A stretch of 7,251 nt of DNA. It comes from JBHHXG01 sp046756985 (GTDB taxonomy: Bacteria > Pseudomonadota > Zetaproteobacteria > Mariprofundales > Mariprofundaceae). The translations under genes and the position numbers were made by a program. Positions 6,645 through 7,251 of the stretch are shown piece after piece (position 1 is the stretch's first letter; each line of letters begins with the position of its first letter). The stretch covers positions 1-7,251 of the forward strand of contig JBHHXG010000072.1 in the NCBI GenBank assembly GCA_046756985.1, given 5' to 3'. Below the pieces are notes generated by a model, which saw only the letters and a list, made by a program, of their open reading frames with translations, searched no databases and was not told where the DNA came from.

Positions 6645-7251
6645 TTACTTGAACAGCTCCATGCCGCCCATGAAAAAGAGCCAGTAAGCCGCCGCACCGG
6701 CGATGGCGACAACAATCAGGCCAATGACGAGCCATTTCCACTTTCCGCCGGAAGGTCTGGCAATAGCTTCTTCGATTTCGGCCCTGGCCATGGCCTGAGT
6801 ATCCAGATATTTGCCGCGTGTTGTGGCAATGGCCTTGGCTGCAAAGTCATCGACATCCTTCCAGTCTTCCCTGGATGTTGACGTTCTGGAAAACCATTTC
6901 ACGGCATAGAGAATTTCCATATCCACAATCTTCTCTTCCAATGACGTAAGCTGCGGGAATTCGGCCTTCAGACGTCGCTTGATATACTTACCCAGATTTA
7001 TATCGGCAGAAAGCGCCGCATCTGAACCGAACAGCGAGCGCTGCATGTCGATTCTGTTGAAGATTTCCTGATCGGGGACGTCTTTCTTTTTCAGGATGAA
7101 GTAGGCATCGGCAATATGCACAATAGCCGATTCCGGCAGGGCGGCAAGCTCCTCCTGCGAAAAGCCGTCCACGACATCCTCGGTCACCCCTTTGGAGCCG
7201 GCTTCGATATCGCTGCGCAGGCGCAGCTTGGCCAGCATGCGGACCAGCTCT
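6645..7251 (-). CDS. Unrecognised protein with a C-terminal membrane anchor (5' end outside window)
   Basis: I do not recognise this family. The reading frame is open to the window edge, giving at least 201 residues from ELVR onward. The first ATG inside the window (7238) has no Shine-Dalgarno site, so the gene very likely begins further right. The visible part is a soluble, charged, probably helical domain of about 165 residues, rich in Ala, Glu, Asp and Lys, with no cysteines and no catalytic motif I can name. After a short RPSGGKWKW linker comes one hydrophobic segment of about 22 residues (WLVIGLIVVAIAG then AAAYWLFFM) and a seven-residue end, GGMELFK. This suggests a C-tail-anchored inner-membrane protein with the soluble domain in the cytoplasm (inference from the Lys residues before the segment). 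It is on the same strand as tig but separated by a terminator, so it is probably a distinct transcription unit. Confidence 0.75.
   Translation of the reverse strand, partial: ELVRMLAKLRLRSDIEAGSKGVTEDVVDGFSQEELAALPESAIVHIADAYFILKKKDVPDQEIFNRIDMQRSLFGSDAALSADINLGKYIKRRLKAEFPQLTSLEEKIVDMEILYAVKWFSRTSTSREDWKDVDDFAAKAIATTRGKYLDTQAMARAEIEEAIARPSGGKWKWLVIGLIVVAIAGAAAYWLFFMGGMELFK

Overview
The window looks like a conserved chromosomal proteostasis locus from a bacterium with a proteobacterial style of gene order. Protein-coding genes all lie on the minus strand. Read in the direction of transcription (high to low coordinates) they run: the 3' part of an unrecognised membrane-anchored protein gene, an intrinsic terminator, tRNA-Leu(UAG), tig, clpP, clpX, lon, hupB, an intrinsic terminator, tRNA-Val(UAC), and a tRNA-Asp(GUC) cut by the window edge. 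The order tig-clpP-clpX-lon-hupB is well known in Gammaproteobacteria and related lineages. The protein sequences fit that broad group, possibly a deep branch such as Zetaproteobacteria or Acidithiobacillia, but I cannot fix the class or genus from sequence reading alone. I see no sign of mobile DNA, CRISPR or horizontal transfer.

Right end (6493-7251): a gene open at its 5' side, encoding a soluble, charged domain followed by one C-terminal membrane segment. It is followed by about 150 bases of non-coding DNA that hold a candidate sigma70 promoter and a very good intrinsic terminator hairpin, which ends only 11 bases before tRNA-Leu.

Centre (3154-6492): tRNA-Leu, a 37-base gap (36 after the CCA end), then tig, clpP and clpX packed as an overlapping unit. 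The tig stop and clpP start share ATGA, and clpP and clpX overlap by 17 bases. The products are the ribosome-bound chaperone trigger factor, the ClpP peptidase and its ClpX unfoldase. Together they handle nascent-chain folding and ATP-dependent degradation of tagged or regulatory proteins.

Left half (1-3153): lon, an independent ATP-dependent protease with a likely TTG start and perhaps its own promoter; then hupB, a nucleoid HU protein with a recognisable promoter; then a terminator hairpin that ends one base before tRNA-Val; then tRNA-Asp.

No previously undescribed system is evident. The points most worth a second look are the two terminator-like hairpins lying directly against tRNA 5' ends, the apparent tRNA-Leu/tig co-transcript, and the unrecognised tail-anchored protein at the right edge. 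No stretch over 300 bases lacks a gene.
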